The translations under genes and the position numbers were made by a program. DNA of 64,000 nucleotides from the NCBI RefSeq assembly GCF_017565645.3, contig NZ_CP086136.1, forward strand, positions 7,981,501 to 8,045,500, written 5' to 3'. Under the pieces are notes generated by a model. It had not been told where the DNA came from. It saw only the letters and a list, made by a program, of their open reading frames with translations, and searched no databases. The stretch comes from Bradyrhizobium barranii subsp. barranii. GTDB taxonomy: Bacteria; Pseudomonadota; Alphaproteobacteria; Rhizobiales; Xanthobacteraceae. Below, piece after piece: positions 1 to 8,089 of this stretch. Every line of letters starts with the position of its first letter. The first letter of the stretch is position 1.

Positions 1-479
1 AATCGCTGCGCAACCCCGACAAATATATTACTGAAAAAGGCGCACAGCTGAAGACCGACATCCAGCACTCGCCGTTGCCCAAAGGCCCGGCCGGCCAATT
101 CGCCATGCACACCTATTTCTCTCACGTCATTCCGAACTATTCGAAGAATCAGGACGGTGCGAAGGCGTTGTTGAAGTGGGTCCATACCAAGGCGAACTAC
201 GAGCCGTGGTTCGTCTCCCAGAAAGGTTTCGCGACACCGCCGACCCACGAATGGGAGAAACACAAGTTGTGGGAAGAGGACAAGGTCATGGCGCCCTTCA
301 AGATCGCCGGCCTCCTGGGTCAGACGCCCGGGTACCCTCTGCCCTCATCAGGCAAGAAGGCTGCCGAAGTGCTCACCAAATACATCATCACAGATATGTA
401 CGCCAAAGCGATCCAGGGCGCTCCGGCGGAGGATTCCGTGAAATGGGCGGAAGTCGAACTCAAGAAGGTCTATTCTTGA
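1..479 (+). CDS. Carbohydrate ABC transporter substrate-binding protein, C-terminal part
   Basis: The reading frame is open from base 3, so the gene begins outside the window and only about 158 C-terminal residues are visible. It has the character of a family 1 extracellular solute-binding protein: a PLPKGPAGQFAMHTYF segment, a WVHTKANYEPWF stretch, and a helical tail ending in a KWAEVELKKVY-type helix. Such proteins bind sugars or polyols in the periplasm and deliver them to the permease pair. Two permease genes and an ATPase gene follow on the same strand, so this is the first visible gene of one import operon. The substrate cannot be told from this fragment. Confidence 0.85.
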   Translation, partial: SLRNPDKYITEKGAQLKTDIQHSPLPKGPAGQFAMHTYFSHVIPNYSKNQDGAKALLKWVHTKANYEPWFVSQKGFATPPTHEWEKHKLWEEDKVMAPFKIAGLLGQTPGYPLPSSGKKAAEVLTKYIITDMYAKAIQGAPAEDSVKWAEVELKKVYS

Positions 480-550
480 AAGTACGTGCGCAGCACGTCG
501 CACGGCTGCGAAGTGGCTGCCGCGCGCCCCGCGTCTCGGACTTGTACGGT

Positions 551-575
551 GCGCCGTCTCTCTGTGAGGCGGCGC
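551..575 (+). terminator. Stem-loop between binding-protein and permease genes
   Basis: GCGCCG at 551-556 pairs with CGGCGC at 570-575 around a 13-nt loop. There is no T-run, so it is not a classic terminator. Stem-loops here in ABC operons often stabilise the binding-protein message or attenuate permease expression; that role is inference. Confidence 0.35.
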
Positions 576-628
576 GATCAAAGTTTCGCATGACGCGTCT
601 GTTGGCGTGCGCTTAGAGGTGAAGCGAG

Positions 629-1558
629 ATGGCGATCGCCGAGACCCAAGTCTACATGCCGCAGGCGCCGCGGCCCAGAATCCGGCTGCTTGAGGACGAG
701 CGTTGGCTCGCATTCGTGCTGCTGGTGCCGACCCTGGCGCTGCTCGGTACGTTCATCGCCTATCCGTTCTTGCGCGGCATCTTGTTGTCGGTGACCAACT
801 CGCGCGTCGGCGTTCCAGGCGAGTTCGTCGGCCTCGCCAACTTCTACAAGATCTTCAATGACGGGATCTTTCGCACCTCCGTCTACAACACGTTTCTTTA
901 TACGGGCGTAACCACCGTCTTCAAGCTGGCGCTCGGGCTGTGGCTGGCCATGCTGCTCAACCGGAATTTCCGCGGCAAGGCTTTCACCCGTGCTTTCATC
1001 CTGCTGCCCTTCATCATCCCGACCGTGCTCTCGACTTTCGCCTGGAAGTGGATGTTCGACCCGACATTTAGCGTCCTCAATTGGCTCCTCTACCATCTCG
1101 GTTTGATCAGCGGTCGGATCAATTGGCTTGGCGATCCAGACCTCGCCATGATCTCGATCATCATCGTCAACATCTGGCGCGGAGTGCCATTCTTCGCCAT
1201 CAGCCTGCTCGCCGGCCTGCAGACCATCAGTCCCGAACTTAGCGAGGCCGCCGCCATAGACGGTGCCAGGCCGTGGCAGCGGTTCTGGCACATCACCTGG
1301 CCCCTGCTGCTGCCCGTGACCATGGTCGTGGTGCTGTTCTCGGTGATTCAGACGTTCGCCGACTTCCAGATCGTCTATGTGATGACAGGCGGCGGACCAG
1401 CCAATGCAACGCACCTGTTCGCCACCTACGCCTATCAGATCGGCATCGGCACCGGCCTCCTAAGCGAGGGCGCTGCCATCTCGCTCGCCATGTTTCCGGT
1501 CCTGTTTCTGGTCGTTATCATCCAACTTCTCTACATCCGCCGCGTGGAGGTCCGCTGA
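629..1558 (+). CDS. Sugar ABC transporter permease (MalF/UgpA type)
   Basis: A 309-residue inner-membrane protein with six or so hydrophobic segments after a short polar N-terminus. The EAA loop, SEAAAIDGARPWQRFWHITW, sits about two thirds along and is where the ATPase couples. The length is normal for the MalF/UgpA-like permease of CUT1 sugar importers. AGGTGAAGCGAG upstream offers a fair ribosome site for the ATG. It forms the translocation pore with the next gene product, which starts 3 bases after this stop, so the two are almost certainly cotranscribed and translationally linked. Confidence 0.93.
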   Translation: MAIAETQVYMPQAPRPRIRLLEDERWLAFVLLVPTLALLGTFIAYPFLRGILLSVTNSRVGVPGEFVGLANFYKIFNDGIFRTSVYNTFLYTGVTTVFKLALGLWLAMLLNRNFRGKAFTRAFILLPFIIPTVLSTFAWKWMFDPTFSVLNWLLYHLGLISGRINWLGDPDLAMISIIIVNIWRGVPFFAISLLAGLQTISPELSEAAAIDGARPWQRFWHITWPLLLPVTMVVVLFSVIQTFADFQIVYVMTGGGPANATHLFATYAYQIGIGTGLLSEGAAISLAMFPVLFLVVIIQLLYIRRVEVR

Positions 1559-1561
1559 GCC

Positions 1562-2413
1562 ATGATCGAGGGCGCAAGGTGGCGAAAGTGGGCGTTCTTC
1601 TACGTCCCCATGGCGATGTTCCTGCTTTTCCTGCTGTTCCCGTTCTACTGGATGGTGATCACTTCGGTGCGGCCGGACGGCGAGCTTTACCGACCCTGGA
1701 ATTCGATCAACTACAATCCGTTCTGGACCTGGAACCCGACCTGGGACCATGTCAGGTACCTGTTCGAGGAGACGCTGTTTGCATCGTGGCTGTGGAACAC
1801 GACGTTCATCGCGCTCGCGTCAACCGCCATCTCGCTCGTGTGCGGCGTGTTCGCCGGCTATGCTCTCTCGCGGCTGAACTTTCCATTTGCAGGCAGCCTG
1901 GGCACCGGCATCTTCATCACCTATCTGGTGCCTCAAACGCTGCTCTTCATTCCGCTGGCAGAGATCATCCGCAACTATCGGCTGGGTGACACGCCCTGGT
2001 CATTGATCCTGACCTATCCGACCTTTCTCATTCCGTTCTGCACCTGGCTCATGATGGGCTACTTCAAGGCGGTGCCCAAGGAGCTCGAGGAATGCGCGCG
2101 CATTGACGGCGCCTCGCGCTGGCAGGCCATGCTCTACATCGTCATCCCGGTGGCGATCCCGGGCATCCTCTCGGCCGGCATCTTCGCTTTCACCCTGTCG
2201 TGGAACGAGTTCATCTACGCACTTGTCTTCCTGTCCTCGCCTGGACAGAAGACCGTGCCGGTCGGCGTCACATCGGAGCTGATCCGCGGCGATGTATTCT
2301 TCTGGGGACCGCTGATGGCTGGCGCCCTGCTCGGATCGATCCCGGTTGCTATCGCCTATTCGTTTTTCGTCGAGCACTACGTCGCAGGACTGACTGGATC
2401 GGTGAAGGGCTGA
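1562..2413 (+). CDS. Sugar ABC transporter permease (MalG/UgpE type)
   Basis: A 283-residue membrane protein with a long first hydrophobic segment (around residues 10-35) and the EAA motif LEECARIDGASRWQAMLYIV in the last third, typical of the MalG/UgpE-like partner permease. The C-terminus ends in a membrane segment followed by FFVEHYVAGLTGSVKG, a common ending for this subfamily. It lies 3 bases downstream of the MalF-like gene and about 50 bases ahead of the ATPase gene, giving the usual permease-permease-ATPase order of a CUT1 importer. Confidence 0.93.
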   Translation: MIEGARWRKWAFFYVPMAMFLLFLLFPFYWMVITSVRPDGELYRPWNSINYNPFWTWNPTWDHVRYLFEETLFASWLWNTTFIALASTAISLVCGVFAGYALSRLNFPFAGSLGTGIFITYLVPQTLLFIPLAEIIRNYRLGDTPWSLILTYPTFLIPFCTWLMMGYFKAVPKELEECARIDGASRWQAMLYIVIPVAIPGILSAGIFAFTLSWNEFIYALVFLSSPGQKTVPVGVTSELIRGDVFFWGPLMAGALLGSIPVAIAYSFFVEHYVAGLTGSVKG

Positions 2414-2464
2414 CAGCACCCCGGATCATCAGGAAAGTGGGCATGCGGAAGGCGGGTGGAGCGA

Positions 2465-3556
2465 ATGGGCCAGGTCGCCCTCAAGGGGATCAACAAGTTC
2501 TACGACAGCGTGCACGCTGTCAAAGACGTCAATCTGCAGATCCGCGACAAGGAGTTCGTGGTGTTCGTCGGACCGTCCGGCTGCGGCAAGACCACGACGC
2601 TGAGAATGATCGCCGGGCTTGAAGCGATCAGTTCCGGCGACATTTCCATCGACGGAAACGTGGTCAATGAATTGGCGCCGATGGACCGCGACATCGCCAT
2701 GGTGTTCCAGAACTACGCCCTGTACCCGCACATGAGCGTGCACGACAACATGGCGTTTGGCCTGAAGATGCGCAAATTCGAAAAGCCCGAGATTGACAAG
2801 CGCGTGCGGGAGGCGGCCGACATCCTCGGCATCGGTGAATTGCTAACGCGCAAGCCGCGCCAGCTGTCCGGCGGCCAGCGCCAGCGCGTGGCGTTGGGTC
2901 GTGCCATTGTGCGTCACCCCCGCGTGTTCCTGTTCGACGAGCCGCTGTCGAACCTCGATGCCAAGCTGCGGGTGCAGATGCGCGTTGAGCTGAAGAAGCT
3001 ACATCTGCGTCTCGGGACCACAGCCATTTACGTTACCCACGATCAGGTCGAGGCCATGACGCTCGGTGACCGGGTCGTCGTCATGAAAGACGGCGTGGTC
3101 CAGCAAGTGGGGGAGCCGCTCGAACTGTACAATCAGCCCGCCAACAAGTTCGTCGCCGGCTTCATCGGCTCCCCGGCCATGAATTTCGCCGCCGTTACGG
3201 TGACCGAGGCAAACGGATCGCTAATTGCCGAGAACTCCGGCCTGCGCATCAAGCTGCCGGACGAGACCGCGCAGCGGCTGCGCGGCCATATCGGACGCGA
3301 GGTCATGCTCGGCGTGCGGCCGGAGGACCTTACCGTGGCGGGTAGCGCTGATCTCGGCCACTCATGCTTCGATGCTGTGATTGAGGTGGTCGAGCAACTC
3401 GGCTCGGAAATCCTGCTCGATATGAAGGTCGGCGAGAGTATCATGGTGGCGAGCGTCGAGCCGACCGCGAGGGTGAGGGTGGGCGACAGGCTGCGCGTTG
3501 CCATGCGGCCTTCCAGGCTTCATGTTTTCGACGCGCAGACCGAGGCGGCCATCTAA
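2465..3556 (+). CDS. Sugar ABC transporter ATP-binding protein (UgpC/MalK type)
   Basis: The nucleotide-binding subunit that powers the importer. Numbered from the ATG at 2465, Walker A GPSGCGKTT is at 36-44, the signature LSGGQRQR at 134-141, Walker B VFLFDEP at 154-160, and a switch His follows in YVTHDQVEAM. The C-terminal third is the OB-fold (TOBE) domain of the MalK/UgpC class, including a GVRPEDL motif. A GTG at 2456 in the same frame is an alternative start; ATG was preferred because homologues usually begin just before the VxLxGxxKxY strand. Intact and of normal length (363 residues). Confidence 0.93.
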   Translation: MGQVALKGINKFYDSVHAVKDVNLQIRDKEFVVFVGPSGCGKTTTLRMIAGLEAISSGDISIDGNVVNELAPMDRDIAMVFQNYALYPHMSVHDNMAFGLKMRKFEKPEIDKRVREAADILGIGELLTRKPRQLSGGQRQRVALGRAIVRHPRVFLFDEPLSNLDAKLRVQMRVELKKLHLRLGTTAIYVTHDQVEAMTLGDRVVVMKDGVVQQVGEPLELYNQPANKFVAGFIGSPAMNFAAVTVTEANGSLIAENSGLRIKLPDETAQRLRGHIGREVMLGVRPEDLTVAGSADLGHSCFDAVIEVVEQLGSEILLDMKVGESIMVASVEPTARVRVGDRLRVAMRPSRLHVFDAQTEAAI

Positions 3557-3684
3557 CCCCGGCAGAGGATCAATTCCACCGGTGAGCGGGAATTCGCCTT
3601 CTTGTCACCAGCTTCGATGACGCCCGGAGAGCGCGATGGCACTTGGCTCGCTGCCGGGCACACCGGATCTACGAGTACACGCCT

Positions 3685-4149
3685 CTAGGCCAGTGTCGGA
3701 TGATCCCGCTGCACGGCCTCGCGGATCCAGCTGGCATGGATCGCGCGAAACAGGATCTGCGCGGTCTTGAGGTCGTTCGCTGTCATGCAGAGATTCACGA
3801 TGCGATGGACGGCGGCGTCGCGCATCAATCCATCCGAGATCTTCATCGCGATTTCCATCGCCACCTTGGCCGCGCGTTCATAGCGCTCACCTTCGCGCGT
3901 GTCGTTGCGCGCCGAACCGGCCGCGCTCGCGGCCGCGGCGTCACAGATCGCGCGGATGCGCTCGGCGGCCTCGATATCGCCGAGCGGTCCTTCGATCGTC
4001 TCGTCCCAGATGTCCGCCGGCTTCTGCTTTGCGAACCACTTCATCGCCCCGTCACCAATGGTCTTCCAGCCGCCGTCGTTCCGGCCTCCCGCCTCGCCCA
4101 GCATAGAGAGGCCCATCGAAATCGGCGAGGCGATTTTTCCGCCACGCAT
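3685..4149 (-). CDS. Conserved hypothetical protein
   Basis: About 154 residues starting at MRGGKIASPIS; the frame stays open a further 22 codons upstream, but that extension is Arg/Ser-rich and would overlap the preceding gene. No signal peptide, membrane segment or recognised motif. The middle and C-terminus are mainly helical and acidic/basic (for example GERYERAAKVAMEIAMKI). It lies 13 bases downstream of the LTXXQ-domain gene on the same strand, so the two probably share a transcript. Function unknown. Confidence 0.6.
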   Translation of the reverse strand: MRGGKIASPISMGLSMLGEAGGRNDGGWKTIGDGAMKWFAKQKPADIWDETIEGPLGDIEAAERIRAICDAAAASAAGSARNDTREGERYERAAKVAMEIAMKISDGLMRDAAVHRIVNLCMTANDLKTAQILFRAIHASWIREAVQRDHPTLA

Positions 4150-4162
4150 TATCGATATGCGG

Positions 4163-5509
4163 TCAGGACGTCCGACGTGGTCCGATGGCCTCGAACTGCG
4201 CCTTCTGCTCGTCATTCAGCGTGGCGTAGAAATCCTCCAGCGCTGCGCGAACCGACTTGACGCCGTCGAGCATCGTGTCGAGCCGCTTGCGAACCGCCGC
4301 CATTCGCGCCGGCGGCGTCATCACGTCGCTGGGCTCGCAGGCCGCCTTGAGCGATGCGCTGACCTTGGCGCTGGTATCCTGGAGCACCTGTAGCGCGGCG
4401 CGCTGGGTGTCGTTGGGATGAAGCCTCGCCTCGATGTCAGTGCTGGGCCAATCGAGCGCAGCAGGCGTCGCGCAATTCTGGACCAGCGATCCCCCGGTGT
4501 TACTGGAAGCCGTCGCACGACGCTGATCCTCGGCCAGCGCATTGAAGCGCGCCTTCTGCTCGTCGGTGAGCGAGCCGTAGAATCGATCGAGCGCGGGCTG
4601 AACGAGATCGACGGCTTTCTCCATCGCCTCGATGCGCTGCTGCATCGCCGTCAGCCGACCTGGCGCTGTCGCCGCGACCTGCGACGGGCAGGACGCGCGG
4701 ATCATCTCGGACGCCTGGATCGAGGCATTGCCGAGTTCGTCGAGGCTTGCGCCTTGCGCCTCGGTCGGCTGCACCGCGGCGGCGATCTGGTCGATCGGCA
4801 GACCGACGATTTCGCGGCGGTCGCTGCCGCAGAGCCGATCCAGCGGGACGCCGCGCGCCTGGCGCCGTCCCTGCGGCCGCTGCGGCAGATAGGCCGAGAG
4901 ACCGTCATAGCCGTAGGGCCCGAAGATGCCGGCATAGATGTCCGGATAGCCGTAGCCCCAGAAGCCGAGACCATCGCCCCAGATCGTGTAATCGTAGAGA
5001 TCGTTGTAGGCGAACGGCCAGAACAGCGGTCCGACCCAGCCATAACCGCCGCCCGCATGTTGCCACCACCCGCTGCTGGCGCCGTGCCAGCCGGCCAGTG
5101 CGGCCGCCGCTGCGATCTGGGCTCGCGCGGTCGGATTGCTGATCAGACGGCCGTTGCGGAAGGCGCTGGAATGCACGTTGAGGGCGTTGCGAAAATTCGC
5201 AGGACGGACGGCCGCATTGCGGATCTGGCCGAAGTTCGGGCCGCGATGTCGCGCGCCAGTTGCGAAGCGGGGCCCGCCATGATGCCCGCCGCCATGCGCG
5301 TGCCCGAAGCCATGACCGCCAAAATGGCCGCCTCCATGATGACCACCACCATGATGACCGCCGCCGTGATGGCCACCGCCATGCCCGCCTCCATGCCCGC
5401 CTCCGTGCCCACCACCATGGCCGCCACCGTGCCCGCCCTTGCCCAGAGCCGTGCCCGCCAGCATGCAGGCAAGCGCCATCACGGCAATTCCAATGACAGG
5501 TCGCAACAT
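4163..5509 (-). CDS. Secreted His/Gly-rich protein with two LTXXQ (Spy/CpxP-like) domains
   Basis: A 448-residue exported protein. Residues 1-23 form a signal peptide ending ALG. Residues 24-80 are a repetitive Gly-His tract built on GGGH and GHHG units, a likely metal-binding stretch. Residues 140-210 are Trp/Tyr/Gly-rich. Two related helical domains follow, at about 245-330 and 358-445, each with a Cys early on (274, 391) and an LTXXQ-type motif: LTDEQK at 314-319 and LNDEQK at 431-436. LTXXQ proteins of the Spy/CpxP group are periplasmic chaperones or metal-stress proteins. The tandem duplication and His tract suggest periplasmic metal sensing or buffering; that part is inference. Confidence 0.8.
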   Translation of the reverse strand: MLRPVIGIAVMALACMLAGTALGKGGHGGGHGGGHGGGHGGGHGGGHHGGGHHGGGHHGGGHFGGHGFGHAHGGGHHGGPRFATGARHRGPNFGQIRNAAVRPANFRNALNVHSSAFRNGRLISNPTARAQIAAAAALAGWHGASSGWWQHAGGGYGWVGPLFWPFAYNDLYDYTIWGDGLGFWGYGYPDIYAGIFGPYGYDGLSAYLPQRPQGRRQARGVPLDRLCGSDRREIVGLPIDQIAAAVQPTEAQGASLDELGNASIQASEMIRASCPSQVAATAPGRLTAMQQRIEAMEKAVDLVQPALDRFYGSLTDEQKARFNALAEDQRRATASSNTGGSLVQNCATPAALDWPSTDIEARLHPNDTQRAALQVLQDTSAKVSASLKAACEPSDVMTPPARMAAVRKRLDTMLDGVKSVRAALEDFYATLNDEQKAQFEAIGPRRTS

Positions 5510-5613
5510 CGCATCCTCCCGCAGAGCCGCGCCATCGAGGCATCGGAAATTGACGGGATTGGAACCGGCCTGACTGCCGAAAGTTCCGCGACCGCGTCGC
5601 AGCCGGCCGCGCG

Positions 5614-7044
5614 CTATGCCTCCGGCACGATCTTGCCGGGATTGAAGATATTCAGCGGATCGAGCGCCTTTTTCAGCGCCCGCATCGCGTCGAGCGCTTC
5701 GGGGCCGAGTTCCGCCTTGAGATATTTCTGCTTGCCCTGGCCGATGCCGTGCTCACCGGTGCAGGTGCCGTCCATCGCCTGCGCGCGCTCGACCAGGCGA
5801 TGCATGAACTCCTCGCCGCGTGCCATCTCGTCGGCATCGTTGGTGTCGCAGACCAGCGAGCAGTGGAAATTGCCGTCACCGACATGGCCGACGATCGGCG
5901 ACAGCAGGTTGAGCCGCTTGAGATCTTCCTCGGTCTCACCGACGCAATCGGCAAGCCGCGAGATCGGCACGCAAACGTCGGTTGCAACCACACCGATGCT
6001 GTCGCCGGGACGCAGCGCCTTCACCGACCAATAGGCGTCGTGCCGCGCCTGCCACAGCTTGGTGCGATCTTCCGGCTTGGTGGTCCAGGAGAAGTCGCCG
6101 CCGCCGCAATCCTTTGCGATCTCGCCGAAGGCCTTGGACTGCTCGCCGACCTCGACCTCGCTGCCGTGGAATTCCATCAGCAGCAGCGGTGTTTCCGGCA
6201 GCGTCAGCTTCGAATAGGCGTTGCAGGCCTTCACCTGCGCGGCGTTGAGCAGCTCGATGCGCGCCACGGGAATGCCGGTCTGGATCGCCAGGATCACGGC
6301 CTGACATGCCCCGTGCACGGTCTCGAACGACACCGCACCGGCCGCGATCGTGTCAGGGATGCCGCGCAGGCGAATGGTCAGCTCGGAGATGATGCCGAGC
6401 GTGCCTTCGGCGCCGACGAACAGATGCGTCAGGTCGTAGCCGGCGGATGATTTCTTGGCGCGCGTGCCTGTGGTGATGATCTCGCCGTCGCCACGCACGA
6501 CCTTCAGCGCGAGCACGCTATCGCGCATGGTGCCGTAGCGCACCGCGTTGGTGCCGGAGGCGCGGGTCGAGGCCATGCCGCCGAGCGAAGCATCCGCGCC
6601 GGGGTCGATGGGGAAGAACAGGCCCTGGTCGCGCAGATGCTCGTTCAGCGCCTTGCGGGTGACGCCGGGCTGGATCACGCAGTCGAGGTCCTCGGCATGC
6701 ACCGCGAGCACCTTGTTCATGTCGCGCAGGTCGATCGAGATGCCGCCGGCCGGCGCATTGACCTGGCCCTCGAGCGAGGTGCCGGTGCCGAAGGCGATGA
6801 CGGGCACGCGGTTCGTGGCGCAGATCCGCACCACGTCCTGGATGTCGGCGGTCTCCTGCGCCATCACCACGCCGTCCGGCGGCTGGTTGACGATCCATGT
6901 GGTGGTATGGCCGTGCTGCTCGCGAACGGCCTGCGAGGTGATGAGGCGGTTGCCGAACCGTGCGGCAAGCTGCTCCAGCGCGCTTGCGAGGGCTTTCGGC
7001 TCGACCCGCGGCGGATTATTGGTGATGGTCGTACCCACGGACAT
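5614..7044 (-). CDS. FAD-linked 2-hydroxyacid dehydrogenase (D-lactate/glycolate oxidase GlcD type)
   Basis: A 476-residue flavoprotein. The FAD-binding half carries PVIAFGTGTSLEGQ and GADASLGGMASTRASGTNAV, the PP-loop signatures of the vanillyl-alcohol-oxidase/PCMH fold. The C-terminal half has VGHVGDGNFHCS and ends with GTCTGEHGIGQGK and ALDPLNIFNPGKI, diagnostic of the GlcD/Dld D-lactate dehydrogenase family. It oxidises a D-2-hydroxyacid such as lactate to the 2-oxoacid, passing electrons to cytochrome c or quinone. ATG at 7044 was chosen because the family begins near there; an in-frame ATG at 7077 is possible. Transcribed divergently from the thioesterase gene. Confidence 0.88.
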   Translation of the reverse strand: MSVGTTITNNPPRVEPKALASALEQLAARFGNRLITSQAVREQHGHTTTWIVNQPPDGVVMAQETADIQDVVRICATNRVPVIAFGTGTSLEGQVNAPAGGISIDLRDMNKVLAVHAEDLDCVIQPGVTRKALNEHLRDQGLFFPIDPGADASLGGMASTRASGTNAVRYGTMRDSVLALKVVRGDGEIITTGTRAKKSSAGYDLTHLFVGAEGTLGIISELTIRLRGIPDTIAAGAVSFETVHGACQAVILAIQTGIPVARIELLNAAQVKACNAYSKLTLPETPLLLMEFHGSEVEVGEQSKAFGEIAKDCGGGDFSWTTKPEDRTKLWQARHDAYWSVKALRPGDSIGVVATDVCVPISRLADCVGETEEDLKRLNLLSPIVGHVGDGNFHCSLVCDTNDADEMARGEEFMHRLVERAQAMDGTCTGEHGIGQGKQKYLKAELGPEALDAMRALKKALDPLNIFNPGKIVPEA

Positions 7045-7122
7045 TCCTCCCGACAGAAGAACCGTGGCAAAGGACATCTGACCGGTCAAGTCAAGCGACC
7101 GCGCGCATAGCAGGAAAGACAC

Positions 7123-7617
7123 ATGCCGGAGACCGCCGCTGCCGAGCCGTTCCGCTCGTCGATCATGCAGATCGAGCCGCAATGGATCGACTATAACGGC
7201 CATCTCAACATGGCCTATTACAACGTGATGTTCGACCGCGCGATCGACCAGATGTGGTTACAGCTCGGGATCGGGCCGGGCTACATGAAGGAGCGAGGCG
7301 GCTCGACCTTCACCGCCGAATGCCATGTGCGGTATCTGCGCGAAATCCACCTCGGCGATCCCGTGCAGGTGTCGGTCTGGCTGCTCGAAGCCGACGACAA
7401 GCGGCTGCATACGTTCCAGGAGTTGCGGCACGCGACCGAAGGCTGGCTGTCGGCGACCTCCGAAAACATGTCGCTCCACATCGACATGGGCTCGCGAAAG
7501 GTGGCGGCCTTTCCGCCCGATATCCGGCAGCGCATTGCAGCCGTCGTGGGCGCCCACGGCGCCGTGCCGCGGCCCGAGGGCATCGGCCGAAACGTGGCGA
7601 TGCCCTCGAAGCGGTAG
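7123..7617 (+). CDS. Hot-dog fold acyl-CoA thioesterase family protein
   Basis: A 164-residue protein of the 4-hydroxybenzoyl-CoA/betainyl-CoA thioesterase type. The signature WIDYNGHLNMAYYNVMFDRA, with the catalytic Asp-Tyr-Asn-Gly-His region, lies at residues 23-42, followed by a hot-dog fold pattern (AECHVRYLREIHLGDPVQV). It probably hydrolyses a small acyl-CoA; homologues in carnitine catabolism act on betainyl-CoA, but no carnitine genes are beside it here. The promoter is presumably in the 78-base gap shared with the divergent flavoprotein gene. Confidence 0.82.
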   Translation: MPETAAAEPFRSSIMQIEPQWIDYNGHLNMAYYNVMFDRAIDQMWLQLGIGPGYMKERGGSTFTAECHVRYLREIHLGDPVQVSVWLLEADDKRLHTFQELRHATEGWLSATSENMSLHIDMGSRKVAAFPPDIRQRIAAVVGAHGAVPRPEGIGRNVAMPSKR

Positions 7618-7618
7618 T

Positions 7619-7663
7619 GCATGATCCGGAAAAGTGTGAAGCGGTTTTCCGGTAAGATCATGC
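7619..7663. repeat. Intergenic inverted repeat (GCATGATC...GATCATGC)
   Basis: GCATGATC at 7619-7626 pairs with GATCATGC at 7656-7663, with inner arms CGGAAAA and TTTTCCG. It begins right after the thioesterase stop, between convergent genes, and may act as a transcript end. The motif resembles a widely scattered rhizobial repeat; that recognition is from memory. Confidence 0.7.
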
Positions 7664-7678
7664 GCCAATCAGACCGCG

Positions 7679-7852
7679 CTATATCCTGTTGCGGCCTCGG
7701 GCAAGGCCCACCACGGCCGAGACCAGGAACAGCACGACCGCGATGAAGAAGATGATCTTGGCGATCTCGATCGAGGCGCCGGCGATGCCGCCGAAGCCCA
7801 GGATGCCGGCGATCAGTGCGATAACCAGAAACGTCACAACCCAGCCTAGCAT
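7679..7852 (-). CDS. DUF1328 small membrane protein
   Basis: Fifty-seven residues beginning [16 protein letters not shown] and composed almost entirely of two hydrophobic helices (residues 4-22 and 30-50) separated by [14 protein letters not shown], then a basic tail ARGRNRI. This is the compact DUF1328/YtjA pattern, an inner-membrane protein of unknown function found in many proteobacteria and often linked to stress. The start is the Met that gives the family's usual length. Confidence 0.85.
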   Translation of the reverse strand: MLGWVVTFLVIALIAGILGFGGIAGASIEIAKIIFFIAVVLFLVSAVVGLARGRNRI

Positions 7853-8089
7853 GGTCAAATCCTCGTCTTGATGTCTGTCTGCGTCGGCGCGGCTGGCCGC
7901 GCCACCTGTCCAGACAATCTCGACGCGGGAACGATGGTTCCGGCCCACGCAAGCTGGAAATTCGCCCTCGCGGAGGGAACAAATCGGCCCGCCGCGCACG
8001 TGGAAAACCTTGCCCCGACGCCCCATATAGGCAGCAATCCCTGTTAAGAAGGCTCCCTTCCACCACCCCGCGGTGCCATCGTGGGGCCA

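Noticed and set aside
4418..6034. 538-residue plus-strand frame opposite the LTXXQ-domain protein
   Set aside because: It mirrors the His/Gly-rich coding region and continues into the antisense of the flavoprotein gene, without any family motif.
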